A DNA stretch of 17,313 nt, taken from the NCBI GenBank assembly GCA_966186435.1, contig CBIFWW010000069.1, positions 1 to 17,313 of the forward strand, in the 5' to 3' direction. Under the pieces are notes generated by a model, which was not told where the DNA came from, made no database searches, and saw only the letters and a list, made by a program, of their open reading frames with translations. Origin of the DNA: CBIFWW01 sp966186435 (lineage in GTDB: Bacteria; Pseudomonadota; Gammaproteobacteria; Enterobacterales; Enterobacteriaceae). The position numbers and the translations under genes are program-made. Below are positions 1 to 6,862 of the stretch, piece by piece (the stretch's first letter is position 1; every line of letters starts with the position of its first letter).

Positions 1-10
1 GCAGAAATAT

Positions 11-51
11 TCGTTAAAAAACAATGCCGGTCACCTTAAGTGACCGGCATT
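11..51 (-). terminator. Rho-independent terminator of the deo operon
   Basis: Read on the minus strand, a perfect 12-bp stem (arms 40-51 and 23-34, 5-nt loop) is followed by GTTTTTTAACG. It lies about 40 nt past the deoD stop codon. A strong stem directly followed by a U-run is a standard intrinsic terminator and marks the end of the deoCABD transcript. Confidence 0.93.
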
Positions 52-91
52 AGGCGACTCGCCCCTTTCTACTGCCTGAAACCAAGCGTAG

Positions 92-811
92 TTATTCTTT
101 ATCGCCCAGCAGAACGGATTCCAGCGCAATTTTGATCATATCGTTGAAAGTGGTCTGGCGCTCTTCCGCCGTGGTCTGCTCGTGGGTACGGATATGATCC
201 GAAACGGTGCAGATGGTCAGCGCTTTAGCACCGAACTCCGCAGCCACGCCGTAGATACCTGCCGCTTCCATCTCAACACCCAAGATGCCGTATTTTTCCA
301 TCACGTCGAACATTTGCGGGTCCGGCGTGTAGAACAGGTCAGCGGAGAAGATGTTACCGACACGGGCATCTACACCCAGGGCTTTTGCCGCATCAACCGC
401 ATTCCGCACCATGTCGAAATCGGCGATGGCGGCGAAATCATGATCTTTAAAACGCATGCGGTTAACTTTGGAATCGGTGCAGGCACCCATGCCGATAACC
501 ACATCACGCAGATTCACGTCTGGACGCACCGCGCCGCAGGAGCCTACGCGAATGATTTTCTTCACGCCAAAGTCAGTGATTAATTCTTTGGTGTAGATAG
601 AGCAGGACGGGATACCCATCCCATGGCCCATCACAGAGATTTTACGGCCCTTGTAAGTCCCGGTGTAACCCAGCATGCCGCGCACGTTGTTCACTTCACG
701 AATGTCTTCGAGGAAGGTTTCTGCAATGTGCTTAGCACGCAGCGGATCGCCCGGCATCAGCACTACGTCAGCAAAATCGCCCATTTCGGCATTGATGTGT
801 GGAGTTGCCAT
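92..811 (-). CDS. deoD: Purine nucleoside phosphorylase DeoD
   Basis: Cytosolic phosphorylase that splits purine (deoxy)ribonucleosides with phosphate into free base and (deoxy)ribose-1-phosphate; hexameric in the E. coli family. The protein is 239 residues, the usual DeoD length. Expected active-site residues are in place: His5 (reaches into the neighbouring subunit), Gly21, Arg25, Arg44, Arg88, Ser91, the Glu180-Met181-Glu182 ribose motif, Asp205 and Arg218. The frame stays open 25 codons upstream, but the ATG at 811 gives the conserved N-terminus MATPHINAEM and has an AAGGAT ribosome binding site just before it. It is the last gene of deoCABD, 55 nt after deoB, and a strong terminator follows. 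Its product feeds DeoB. Confidence 0.98.
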   Translation of the reverse strand: MATPHINAEMGDFADVVLMPGDPLRAKHIAETFLEDIREVNNVRGMLGYTGTYKGRKISVMGHGMGIPSCSIYTKELITDFGVKKIIRVGSCGAVRPDVNLRDVVIGMGACTDSKVNRMRFKDHDFAAIADFDMVRNAVDAAKALGVDARVGNIFSADLFYTPDPQMFDVMEKYGILGVEMEAAGIYGVAAEFGAKALTICTVSDHIRTHEQTTAEERQTTFNDMIKIALESVLLGDKE

Positions 812-841
812 CGTTATATCCTTTAAAAGAGTGCAAAAGTA

Positions 842-861
842 AGGGCGGGTTACCCCGCCCT
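842..861 (-). other. deoB-deoD intercistronic hairpin, GNRA loop
   Basis: A perfect 8-bp GC-rich stem (842-849 with 854-861). On the transcribed minus strand the loop is GUAA, a GNRA tetraloop. It starts 5 nt after the deoB stop and ends about 30 nt before the deoD ATG. No U-run follows, so it is more likely an RNA processing or stability element than a full terminator. The role is inferred. Confidence 0.7.
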
Positions 862-866
862 CAATA

Positions 867-2090
867 TCAGAACATGGCCTTGCCATAATCCATGTCGGAG
901 GTACCGAAGTACTTCGCCAGGGTCTGGCCGATATCCGCGAAGGTTTCGCGGTGGCCCAGGGAGCCAGCCTTCACTTTCGGGCCATAGACCAGTACCGGGA
1001 TGTGCTCACGGGTGTGGTCAGTGCCTTGCCAGGAAGGGTCGCAACCGTGGTCAGCGGTCAAGATAATGATGTCATCCTCACCCACCAGTTCCAGCAGCTC
1101 CGGCAGACGGCGGTCGAACAGTTCCAGGCCAGCGGCATAACCGGCGATATCACGGCGGTGGCCCCAGGAGGAGTCGAAATCTACGAAATTGGTGAATACG
1201 ATAGTATTGTCACCCGCTTGTTTCATTTCAGTCAGCGTGGCATCAAACAGCGCATCCAGACCGGTGGCTTTCACTTTCTTGGTGATCCCACAGTTGGCAT
1301 AGATATCGGCAATTTTACCCACCGACACCACCTGGCCCTGTTTCTCATCAACCAGTTTTTGCAACACAGTCGGAGCAGGTGGCTCTACCGCCAAATCATG
1401 GCGGTTACCGGTACGCTGGAAATTACCGGCTTTGTCGCCAACAAACGGACGAGCGATAACGCGGCCGATGTTGTAGCCACCGTTAGTCAATTCTTCGCGA
1501 GCGATTTCACACAGCTCATACAGACGGTCCAGCCCGAAGGTTTCTTCGTGGCAGGCGATCTGGAATACCGAGTCAGCGGAGGTGTAGAAAATCGGCTTGC
1601 CGGTTTTCATGTGCTCTTCGCCCAGCTCATCGAGGATCACGGTACCGGAGGAGTGGCAGTTACCCAGATAGCCCGGCAGATTGCCGCGTTTGACCAGCAC
1701 ATCCAGCAGTTCCTGTGGGAAGCTGTTGGTGTGGTCGCTAAAGTAGCCCCAGTCGAACAGTACCGGCACACCGGCAATTTCCCAGTGGCCAGAAGGGGTA
1801 TCTTTACCGGAAGAGAGTTCATGTGCCCAGGCGTAGGCACCGATGACCTCGGCATTGCCATCCAGCCCCGGCGCGATTTTACCGGTAGAGCCTTCGTGGG
1901 CTTTAGCCAGACCCATGCGGGTCAGGTTTGGCAGGCTTAATGGGCCTTTACGGCCATGATCGGCTTGGCCTTTAGCACAGGCTTCAGCGATGTGACCCAG
2001 GGTATCAGCCCCGGTGTCACCAAATTTTGCGGCGTCTTCGGTCGCGCCAATGCCGAAAGAGTCCAGCACCATAATAAATGCACGTTTCAT
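867..2090 (-). CDS. deoB: Phosphopentomutase DeoB
   Basis: Moves phosphate between C1 and C5 of ribose and deoxyribose, linking the phosphorylases (DeoD, DeoA, XapA) to DeoC and the pentose phosphate pathway. It is 407 residues, identical in length to the E. coli enzyme as I recall it. It belongs to the alkaline-phosphatase superfamily of Mn-dependent metalloenzymes. Metal ligands are recognisable: Asp10 in the N-terminal VLDSFGIG motif, Asp306, His311, the Asp347-His348 pair in TADHGCDPSW, and His359. Thr98 in GKDTPSGHW fits the phosphorylated threonine. The ATG at 2090 has a GGAG site seven bases upstream. Third gene of the operon, 96 nt after deoA, which is the longest gap inside deoCABD and may hold an internal promoter. 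Confidence 0.98.
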   Translation of the reverse strand: MKRAFIMVLDSFGIGATEDAAKFGDTGADTLGHIAEACAKGQADHGRKGPLSLPNLTRMGLAKAHEGSTGKIAPGLDGNAEVIGAYAWAHELSSGKDTPSGHWEIAGVPVLFDWGYFSDHTNSFPQELLDVLVKRGNLPGYLGNCHSSGTVILDELGEEHMKTGKPIFYTSADSVFQIACHEETFGLDRLYELCEIAREELTNGGYNIGRVIARPFVGDKAGNFQRTGNRHDLAVEPPAPTVLQKLVDEKQGQVVSVGKIADIYANCGITKKVKATGLDALFDATLTEMKQAGDNTIVFTNFVDFDSSWGHRRDIAGYAAGLELFDRRLPELLELVGEDDIIILTADHGCDPSWQGTDHTREHIPVLVYGPKVKAGSLGHRETFADIGQTLAKYFGTSDMDYGKAMF

Positions 2091-2118
2091 AGCGTCTCCG
2101 TACTTTTCGCGCTGTTTC

Positions 2119-2176
2119 TAACGCGCGATTGCGTTAAAAAGCGATCAGATCAGTATACCCCAGCCTGATTCAGGCT
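2119..2176 (-). promoter_or_regulatory. deoA-deoB intergenic: hairpins, possible internal promoter
   Basis: The gap holds two inverted repeats: a 6-bp stem with a 3-nt loop (2162-2167 with 2171-2176), 10 nt after the deoA stop, and a 6-bp stem at 2119-2124 with 2131-2136. Between them, on the minus strand, lies TATACT (2152-2157), a good -10 match, but no convincing -35 sits 16-18 bp upstream. E. coli is known to have a weak internal deo promoter (deoP3) serving deoB-deoD, so a counterpart here is plausible but unproven. Confidence 0.35.
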
Positions 2177-2186
2177 AGGGAGGATT

Positions 2187-3509
2187 TTATTGCCCAATAC
2201 GCCGGTAAACTTCCGGGGTGGCTTCCGGCGCCGTATCACTTAAGGTGACGGCTGCTTTAACAGCCCGGGCCGCTTCCTGCCAACTGGCTTCGTTTTTGGC
2301 GTGGATCACCGCCAATGGGCGTTGATTATCAAGATGGTCACCCAGGCGGGCCATGTCACTCAGGCCCACGCTGTAATCAATGGCATCGGAGGCCTGACGG
2401 CGGCCGCCGCCCAGAGCAACTACGCTCATCCCCAGTGCCCGGGTATCCATGGCGCTGAGGTAACCCGTTCCGTCCATATAAACTGCTTTGCTCAAGGTGG
2501 CGGCAGGCAGATAACGATCATAGTTTTCCACAAAGTCCGTTGGGCCTTTTTGCGCCGCCACCATGCGGCCAAAGATGTCGGCGGCTTTGCCGTTATCCAG
2601 CACCTGCTGCAATTGGGCGCGGGCATCAGCTTCATCCCGGGCGAGCTTGCCGGAGATCAGCATCTCCACGCTCAGGGCGGTGGTCACTTGCAGCAGGCGT
2701 GGGTCGCGGTATTCGCCGGTGAGGAACTGCACCGCTTCACGCACTTCAAGGGCGTTGCCAGCCGTAGAGGCCAGCACCTGGTTCATGTCGGTCAGCAGCG
2801 CGGTGGTACGCACCCCGGCCCCGTTGGCGACATCCACGATGGCCTGAGCCAACTGTTCAGATAGCTCATAGGTTGGCATAAAGGCACCGCTGCCCACTTT
2901 GACATCCATTACCAGCGCATCCAGCCCTTCCGCCAGTTTCTTCGCCAGAATAGAGGCGGTGATCAGCGGGATGGAATCAACAGTGGCGGTGATATCGCGG
3001 GTGGCATAGAAGCGTTTATCCGCCGGTGCCAGGGAGCTGGTCTGGCCAATAATTGCCACGCCCACCTGCTTGATGATGTCGCGAAAGCGGCTGTCATCCG
3101 GGAAGATATCAAAACCTGGAATGGCTTCGAGCTTGTCCAGGGTGCCGCCGGTGTGGCCCAGGCCACGACCAGAGATCATGGGGATATACCCGCCGCAGGC
3201 CGCCACCATCGGGCCAAGCATCAGCGAGGTCACATCGCCAACACCGCCGGTGGAGTGTTTATCGACGATAGGGCCGTTGAGTTGCAGGTTTTTCCAGTCC
3301 AGAACGGTGCCGGAATCGCGCATCGCCATGGTGAGTGATACACGCTCGGGCATGGTCATATCACGGAAGAAGATCGTCATTGCCAGGGCGGCAATCTGGC
3401 CTTCAGAGACAGTGTTGTCACGAATGCCATTGATGAAAAAGCGAATCTCTTCATCGCTCAGGGCTAACCCATCGCGTTTTTTACGGATAATTTCTTGTGC
3501 GAGAAACAA
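2187..3509 (-). CDS. deoA: Thymidine phosphorylase DeoA
   Basis: Splits thymidine and deoxyuridine with phosphate into base and deoxyribose-1-phosphate in the cytosol; a dimeric member of the pyrimidine-nucleoside phosphorylase family. The protein is 440 residues. Visible motifs are the phosphate-binding KHSTGGVGD (84-92), the family signature from Ser113 to Glu128 (SGRGLGHTGGTLDKLE), and the substrate residues Arg171, Ser186 and Lys190. The start is a TTG at 3507-3509: the conserved N-terminus MFLAQEIIRKKRDG begins there, and a strong AGGGGGAT ribosome binding site lies about 5 nt upstream. No ATG or GTG in the right place fits better. Second gene of deoCABD, 52 nt after deoC, with a hairpin in the gap. 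Confidence 0.97.
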   Translation of the reverse strand: MFLAQEIIRKKRDGLALSDEEIRFFINGIRDNTVSEGQIAALAMTIFFRDMTMPERVSLTMAMRDSGTVLDWKNLQLNGPIVDKHSTGGVGDVTSLMLGPMVAACGGYIPMISGRGLGHTGGTLDKLEAIPGFDIFPDDSRFRDIIKQVGVAIIGQTSSLAPADKRFYATRDITATVDSIPLITASILAKKLAEGLDALVMDVKVGSGAFMPTYELSEQLAQAIVDVANGAGVRTTALLTDMNQVLASTAGNALEVREAVQFLTGEYRDPRLLQVTTALSVEMLISGKLARDEADARAQLQQVLDNGKAADIFGRMVAAQKGPTDFVENYDRYLPAATLSKAVYMDGTGYLSAMDTRALGMSVVALGGGRRQASDAIDYSVGLSDMARLGDHLDNQRPLAVIHAKNEASWQEAARAVKAAVTLSDTAPEATPEVYRRIGQ

Positions 3510-3536
3510 AATATCCCCCTGATATCGGGCAGAGAA

Positions 3537-3556
3537 AGCGGCGGTTGCCCGCCGCT
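3537..3556 (-). other. deoC-deoA intercistronic hairpin, GNRA loop
   Basis: A perfect 8-bp stem (3537-3544 with 3549-3556), almost all G-C. On the transcribed strand the loop is GCAA, a GNRA tetraloop. It lies 5 nt after the deoC stop and about 27 nt before the deoA start. No U-run follows. It has the same size, loop class and placement as the deoB-deoD hairpin. A role in mRNA stability or processing is inferred. Confidence 0.72.
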
Positions 3557-3561
3557 AAGAC

Positions 3562-4341
3562 TTAGTAGGCGCTAGCGCTCTTACCGTCGCCATGACCCAA
3601 CGCCTTCAGAAGGCTGGCCAACAGGCTGGAAGCACCGAAACGGTAGTGACGGGCATCAGCCCAGTCATCACCAAACAGTTCATTGGCGATGGCCAGATAC
3701 TGCTGGGCATCTTCAGCGCTACGTACACCACCGGCAGGCTTGAAGCCCACGGTTTTCTCTACGCCCATATCGCGGATAACTTCCAGCATAATACGTGCGC
3801 TTTCTGGGGTGGCGTTTACCGGCACTTTACCGGTAGAGGTTTTGATAAAATCAGCACCGGCTTTGATAGCGATTTCGGAGGCTTTACGGATCAGCGCTTC
3901 GGTTTTCAGTTCACCGGTTTCAATGATCACTTTCAGCAGCACGTTGGCGTCTGCACAGGCTTCTTTGCAAGCTTTAACCAGATCAAAACCAATCTGCTCA
4001 TTGCCAGCCATCAGGGCGCGGTATGGGAATACTACGTCCACTTCATCAGCGCCGTAGGCAATCGCCGCACGGGTTTCAGCCAGCGCGATATCGATATCGT
4101 CATTGCCGTGTGGGAAGTTGGTGACGGTGGCGATCCGCACATCAGGGGTGCCTTGCGCATTCAGCGTTTTACGGGCAATCGGGATGAAACGTGGATAGAT
4201 GCAGACTGCGGCTGTATTGCCTACCGGGGATTTCGCCTGGTGGCACAGGGCAATCACTTTCTCGTTGGTATCGTCTTCGTTGAGGGTAGTCAGGTCCATC
4301 AGTTTTAAGGCACGCAGACTACTGGTTTTTAAATCGGTCAT
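3562..4341 (-). CDS. deoC: Deoxyribose-phosphate aldolase DeoC
   Basis: Class I aldolase that cleaves 2-deoxyribose-5-phosphate to acetaldehyde and glyceraldehyde-3-phosphate, the last step of deoxynucleoside breakdown. At 259 residues it has the E. coli-type length. The Schiff-base lysine Lys167, its partner Lys201, Asp102 and the functional C-terminal Tyr259 all fall at the expected positions; Cys47 is also conserved. The frame is open 39 codons further upstream, but the ATG at 4341 gives the conserved MTDLKTSSLRALKLMDLTTL and has a GGAG site 6 nt before it. The upstream extension would run through the leader and is not used. First gene of deoCABD. Its leader can fold so that the ribosome binding site is paired. 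Confidence 0.98.
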   Translation of the reverse strand: MTDLKTSSLRALKLMDLTTLNEDDTNEKVIALCHQAKSPVGNTAAVCIYPRFIPIARKTLNAQGTPDVRIATVTNFPHGNDDIDIALAETRAAIAYGADEVDVVFPYRALMAGNEQIGFDLVKACKEACADANVLLKVIIETGELKTEALIRKASEIAIKAGADFIKTSTGKVPVNATPESARIMLEVIRDMGVEKTVGFKPAGGVRSAEDAQQYLAIANELFGDDWADARHYRFGASSLLASLLKALGHGDGKSASAY

Positions 4342-4347
4342 TACATT

Positions 4348-4390
4348 CTCCAACTGGGGATTTGAGAGCCGATGGCTCAATACGTTGGAG
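4348..4390 (-). promoter_or_regulatory. deoC leader stem that pairs the ribosome binding site
   Basis: On the minus-strand RNA, CUCCAAC (4390-4384) is fully complementary to GUUGGAG (4354-4348), which contains the GGAG ribosome binding site of deoC. Inside this 7-bp outer stem lies a second one: UUGAGCC pairs with GGCUC and CAA, with a small bulge and a 3-nt AUC loop (about 4364-4380). A separate short palindrome (4429-4442) lies further upstream in the leader. The pairing is directly visible. A regulatory role is inferred. Confidence 0.55.
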
Positions 4391-4460
4391 CGGTACTGGT
4401 TCCTTGAGATAGCATGGCAAGCCACCGCGCCAGGTCCCTGGCACCGCAAATCACGCATTG

Positions 4461-4482
4461 CGATGTTAGAATTTTAACATCG
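4461..4482 (-). promoter_or_regulatory. DeoR operator over the deoC promoter -10
   Basis: TGTTAGAATTTTAACA at 4464-4479 on the plus strand differs by one base from the known E. coli DeoR operator TGTTAGAATTCTAACA, and the palindrome extends to 22 bp (4461-4482). On the minus strand it contains TAAAAT (4476-4471), a good -10 element, putting the start of transcription near 4464. DeoR would therefore block RNA polymerase directly and would be released by deoxyribose-5-phosphate, as in E. coli. Confidence 0.9.
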
Positions 4483-4498
4483 GCCTATCGGCATATAT

Positions 4499-4514
4499 CG
4501 TGATTCTTTTCACA
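4499..4514 (-). promoter_or_regulatory. Proximal CRP site of the deoC promoter
   Basis: On the minus strand this reads TGTGA-N6-TCACG, a 9-of-10 match to the CRP half-site consensus. Its centre is about 42 bp upstream of the predicted start near 4464, the class II position that overlaps the -35. This fits the poor -35 sequence (GATATA) and a promoter that depends on CRP-cAMP. Confidence 0.78.
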
Positions 4515-4527
4515 AAAAATCGGTAAA

Positions 4528-4535
4528 ATTGCATT
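4528..4535 (+). promoter_or_regulatory. Possible CytR half-site between the CRP sites
   Basis: ATTGCATT matches seven of eight bases of the known CytR octamer GTTGCATT and lies between the two CRP sites, where CytR binds in E. coli deoP2. I did not find a clear second half-site in the same interval, so the call rests mainly on context. Confidence 0.45.
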
Positions 4536-4550
4536 TCTCGCCCCATTATA

Positions 4551-4566
4551 TGTGATTTAAATAACA
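4551..4566 (+). promoter_or_regulatory. Distal CRP site of the deoC promoter
   Basis: TGTGA-N6-TAACA on the plus strand: one perfect half-site and one partial half-site. The centre is 52 bp from that of the proximal site, about 94 bp upstream of the predicted start. E. coli deoP2 has CRP sites near -40 and -93 with CytR between them. The site begins only 11-12 nt after the xapR stop codon. Confidence 0.68.
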
Positions 4567-4577
4567 CAACAACTCCC

Positions 4578-5471
4578 TTAAGCCTGCTTCGGCACGATTG
4601 CGTCAATAAATCGCTGGGTGGTTGGGGTCACCTGCTGTTGATCATAGACGACATAGAGATCGGCGGCGATGTGAGAGGCTAATGGGCGGAACACCACATC
4701 GGGCCAATGCATTTGGGCATAACTATCGGCCATTAGCGTGACCCCAAGCCCCATACTGATCAGCGCCAGAATGGTTTGTGGCTCCACCACCTCCCGGGTG
4801 ATATGGGGTTCAAAACCCGCCTGGCTGCATATCTTTAGCAAAAAGGCCCAATCAGAATGCTGGCGCGGCAGGGTAATAAAAGATTCATCCCGTAGGGCCG
4901 CCAGCGGTATGGTCTCCATGCTGCATAGCGGATGATCACCCGGTAGCGCCACCAGAAAAGCCGCCTGATGTAGCCGTTGGCTGGTAAACCCCGGCGGCGG
5001 CGTGGCAACCATACGCCATATGCCCACATCCAACTCCCCGCGCTCCAGCAACACCTGCTGCATGCCAGGGGATTTCTCCTTAAAAGCGATCTCCACCTGC
5101 GGGTTGTCTTTCATAAAGCGGTGAATGGCCGGGCGCACTCCACCCCACAAAGCCGTTCCCACCATACCCAGAGTGATGCGGCCCGCTTCACCGCGGCCTA
5201 TTTGTTCCACTTTCGCTAACATCCGGTTAGCCTGAGCAATCAACGCGCGCGCCTCCTCCATCAAAACTCTCCCCGCCGGCGTTAGGGTGACGCTGCGGGA
5301 GTGGCGGATAAACAGCGGGGTATTGAGCTGGCTTTCCAGCTCCTTGATATGCAGGCTGAGAGGGGGTTGGGACATATGCAATCTCGCCGCGGCCCGGCCA
5401 AAATGCAGCTCCTCTGCCACCGCCAGAAAATAGCGCAGTAGTTTCAAATCCGTGCGCGGAATATTCTCCAT
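4578..5471 (-). CDS. xapR: LysR-type regulator XapR
   Basis: Transcription factor of the LysR family. It closely matches E. coli XapR, the xanthosine-responsive activator of xapAB; shared stretches include TDLKLLRYFLAVAEELHFGR, RHSRSV and EQIGRGEAGRI. It is 297 residues long. The winged helix-turn-helix lies at about residues 7-66, with the recognition region around 24-47 (FGRAAARLHMSQPPLS). The rest is the periplasmic-binding-protein-like effector domain. The ATG at 5471 has a very strong AGGGAGGGGG site just upstream. It lies 87 nt after xapB in the same direction, as in the E. coli xapABR order, but here deoC follows 236 bp later. No terminator is visible after its stop, so read-through into deo is possible. 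Confidence 0.94.
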   Translation of the reverse strand: MENIPRTDLKLLRYFLAVAEELHFGRAAARLHMSQPPLSLHIKELESQLNTPLFIRHSRSVTLTPAGRVLMEEARALIAQANRMLAKVEQIGRGEAGRITLGMVGTALWGGVRPAIHRFMKDNPQVEIAFKEKSPGMQQVLLERGELDVGIWRMVATPPPGFTSQRLHQAAFLVALPGDHPLCSMETIPLAALRDESFITLPRQHSDWAFLLKICSQAGFEPHITREVVEPQTILALISMGLGVTLMADSYAQMHWPDVVFRPLASHIAADLYVVYDQQQVTPTTQRFIDAIVPKQA

Positions 5472-5528
5472 TCCCCCTCCCTGTTTTAGGCCATCTGATA
5501 CCTCACACCGGTTACAGGATATCTTCCA

Positions 5529-5545
5529 TCACAGGCTCCCTGTGA
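5529..5545 (-). other. xapB-xapR intercistronic hairpin
   Basis: A perfect 7-bp stem with a 3-nt loop (5529-5535 with 5539-5545), 13 nt after the xapB stop. No U-run follows on the minus strand, so it should not terminate efficiently. It may lower xapR expression relative to xapAB or protect the xapAB message; this is inference. Confidence 0.5.
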
Positions 5546-5558
5546 AGTTAATTTACGT

Positions 5559-6815
5559 TTAGTGAGCTGGGTTAACATGCACGGCCTGCTCGGGCTGGTG
5601 GCGATACTGGAAACAAAAGAAGAAGAGCACCGCCAACACCAACGAATAACCGGCAAATACCAGCCAGATAGTGGGCCAGTCCTTTACCCCATCTACTGAG
5701 AAGTAATCCACGGCTTTGCCACTCAGCACTGAGCCAACCCAGGCCCCTATCCCATTGACCATGGTCATAAACAACCCTTGGGCGCTGGCACGAATCGCCG
5801 GGTTAACCTCTTTCTCAACAAATACCGAACCGGAAATATTAAAGAAATCAAAGGCACACCCATAGACGATCATCGATAACGTCAGCAGAAAAACCCCGGT
5901 TGCCGACGGGTCGCCCACGGCGAACAGGCCAAAACGCAGCACCCAGGCCAGCATGCTAATCAGCATGACGGTCTTGATACCAAACCGCTTCAGGAAGAAG
6001 GGAATGGTCAGGATAAAGGCCACTTCTGACATTTGGGAGACAGAAAGCAAAATAGAGGGGTATTTCACCACCAGACTGTCACTGAAGGCCGAATCTTTGG
6101 CAAAGTCATGGAGGAACGGGCTGCCGAAGGTGTTAGTAATTTGCAGCACTGCCCCCAGTAGCAAAGCGAAAGCAAAAAATACCGCCATCCTTGGCGTTTT
6201 GAATAATACCAGCGCATCCAGCCCCATCTTACTGACCAGTGAAGTAGAGTGCTGCTTTTGCGCCACCGGGATTTTTGGCAACGTCATAGCATAACCCGCC
6301 AATACCAGGGATACCCCGGCGGCAATCAACAGCTGCACATTGCTTAACTCCAGCTTTAACAGACTGATAGACCACATGGCGCAGATAAAACCGACTGTGC
6401 CATACACCCTAATCGGTGGAAAATGGGTGACCGAATCCAGCCCTGATTTCGCCAGGCAAGAATAGGTTATGGTGTTGGAGAGGGCGATGGTCGGCATAAA
6501 GAACATGGCATTCACCAGCATCGCCCAGAACAGGGCATCCGGGGTGCTTACCATGGCGGCATAACACAAGGCCCCGGCGCAAATCAGATGGCACAGCCCA
6601 TAGGCCAAATCCGCCCGTAACCACTTATCGGCCACGATCCCGATCAGCGCAGGCATTATTATCGCCGCAATGCCTTTGGTGCTGTAGACCATGCCCACAT
6701 CGGCCCCGCTGAAACTGAGGGCGTTAATCATGTAGGAACCCAAGGTAACCAGCCAGCTCCCCCAGATAAAATATTGCAGGAAGGACATCACCTTCAAACG
6801 ACCTGAAATCGACAT
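5559..6815 (-). CDS. xapB: Xanthosine/nucleoside:H+ symporter XapB
   Basis: Inner-membrane permease of the nucleoside:H+ symporter branch of the major facilitator superfamily, close to E. coli XapB and more distantly NupG. It imports xanthosine and other nucleosides with protons. The protein is 418 residues, as in E. coli. It is strongly hydrophobic throughout, fitting about 12 membrane segments, with a central hydrophilic stretch near residues 185-200. Conserved blocks include MSFLQYFIWGSWLVTLGSYM at the N-terminus, FPPIRVYGTVGF, KYPSILLSVSQMSEV and CAFDFFNISGSVF. The start ATG (6815) has a GAGGAAA site. It follows xapA by 47 nt and is presumably cotranscribed, so uptake and phosphorolysis of xanthosine are coupled under XapR. 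Confidence 0.95.
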   Translation of the reverse strand: MSISGRLKVMSFLQYFIWGSWLVTLGSYMINALSFSGADVGMVYSTKGIAAIIMPALIGIVADKWLRADLAYGLCHLICAGALCYAAMVSTPDALFWAMLVNAMFFMPTIALSNTITYSCLAKSGLDSVTHFPPIRVYGTVGFICAMWSISLLKLELSNVQLLIAAGVSLVLAGYAMTLPKIPVAQKQHSTSLVSKMGLDALVLFKTPRMAVFFAFALLLGAVLQITNTFGSPFLHDFAKDSAFSDSLVVKYPSILLSVSQMSEVAFILTIPFFLKRFGIKTVMLISMLAWVLRFGLFAVGDPSATGVFLLTLSMIVYGCAFDFFNISGSVFVEKEVNPAIRASAQGLFMTMVNGIGAWVGSVLSGKAVDYFSVDGVKDWPTIWLVFAGYSLVLAVLFFFCFQYRHQPEQAVHVNPAH

Positions 6816-6837
6816 CGCTGTTTCCTCGTCATCATTA

Positions 6838-6855
6838 TGCCCGCCGCAGCGGGCA
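6838..6855 (-). other. xapA-xapB intercistronic hairpin, UNCG loop
   Basis: A perfect 7-bp stem (6838-6844 with 6849-6855). On the transcribed strand it reads C-UGCG-G at the tip, an exact C(UNCG)G tetraloop. It starts 7 nt after the xapA stop and ends about 22 nt before the xapB ATG. No U-run follows. It matches the two deo hairpins in size and placement. Confidence 0.7.
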
Positions 6856-6862
6856 CCACTGG

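Noticed and set aside
812..886. Longer DeoD starting upstream of 811 (25 extra residues)
   Set aside because: The extension translates the intercistronic hairpin and runs into the end of deoB; homologues begin at MATPHINAEMG and the ribosome binding site fits that ATG.
951..1940. Open frame of 329 codons on the plus strand opposite deoB
   Set aside because: It is the mirror of deoB, without a recognisable domain or a plausible ribosome binding site. Long antisense frames are common opposite GC-biased conserved genes.
5215..5231. GCTAAC-N5-GTTAGC inverted repeat inside xapR, considered as a second DeoR operator
   Set aside because: The half-sites face the wrong way compared with the DeoR operator (GTTAG-N-CTAAC) and the element lies in conserved xapR coding sequence.
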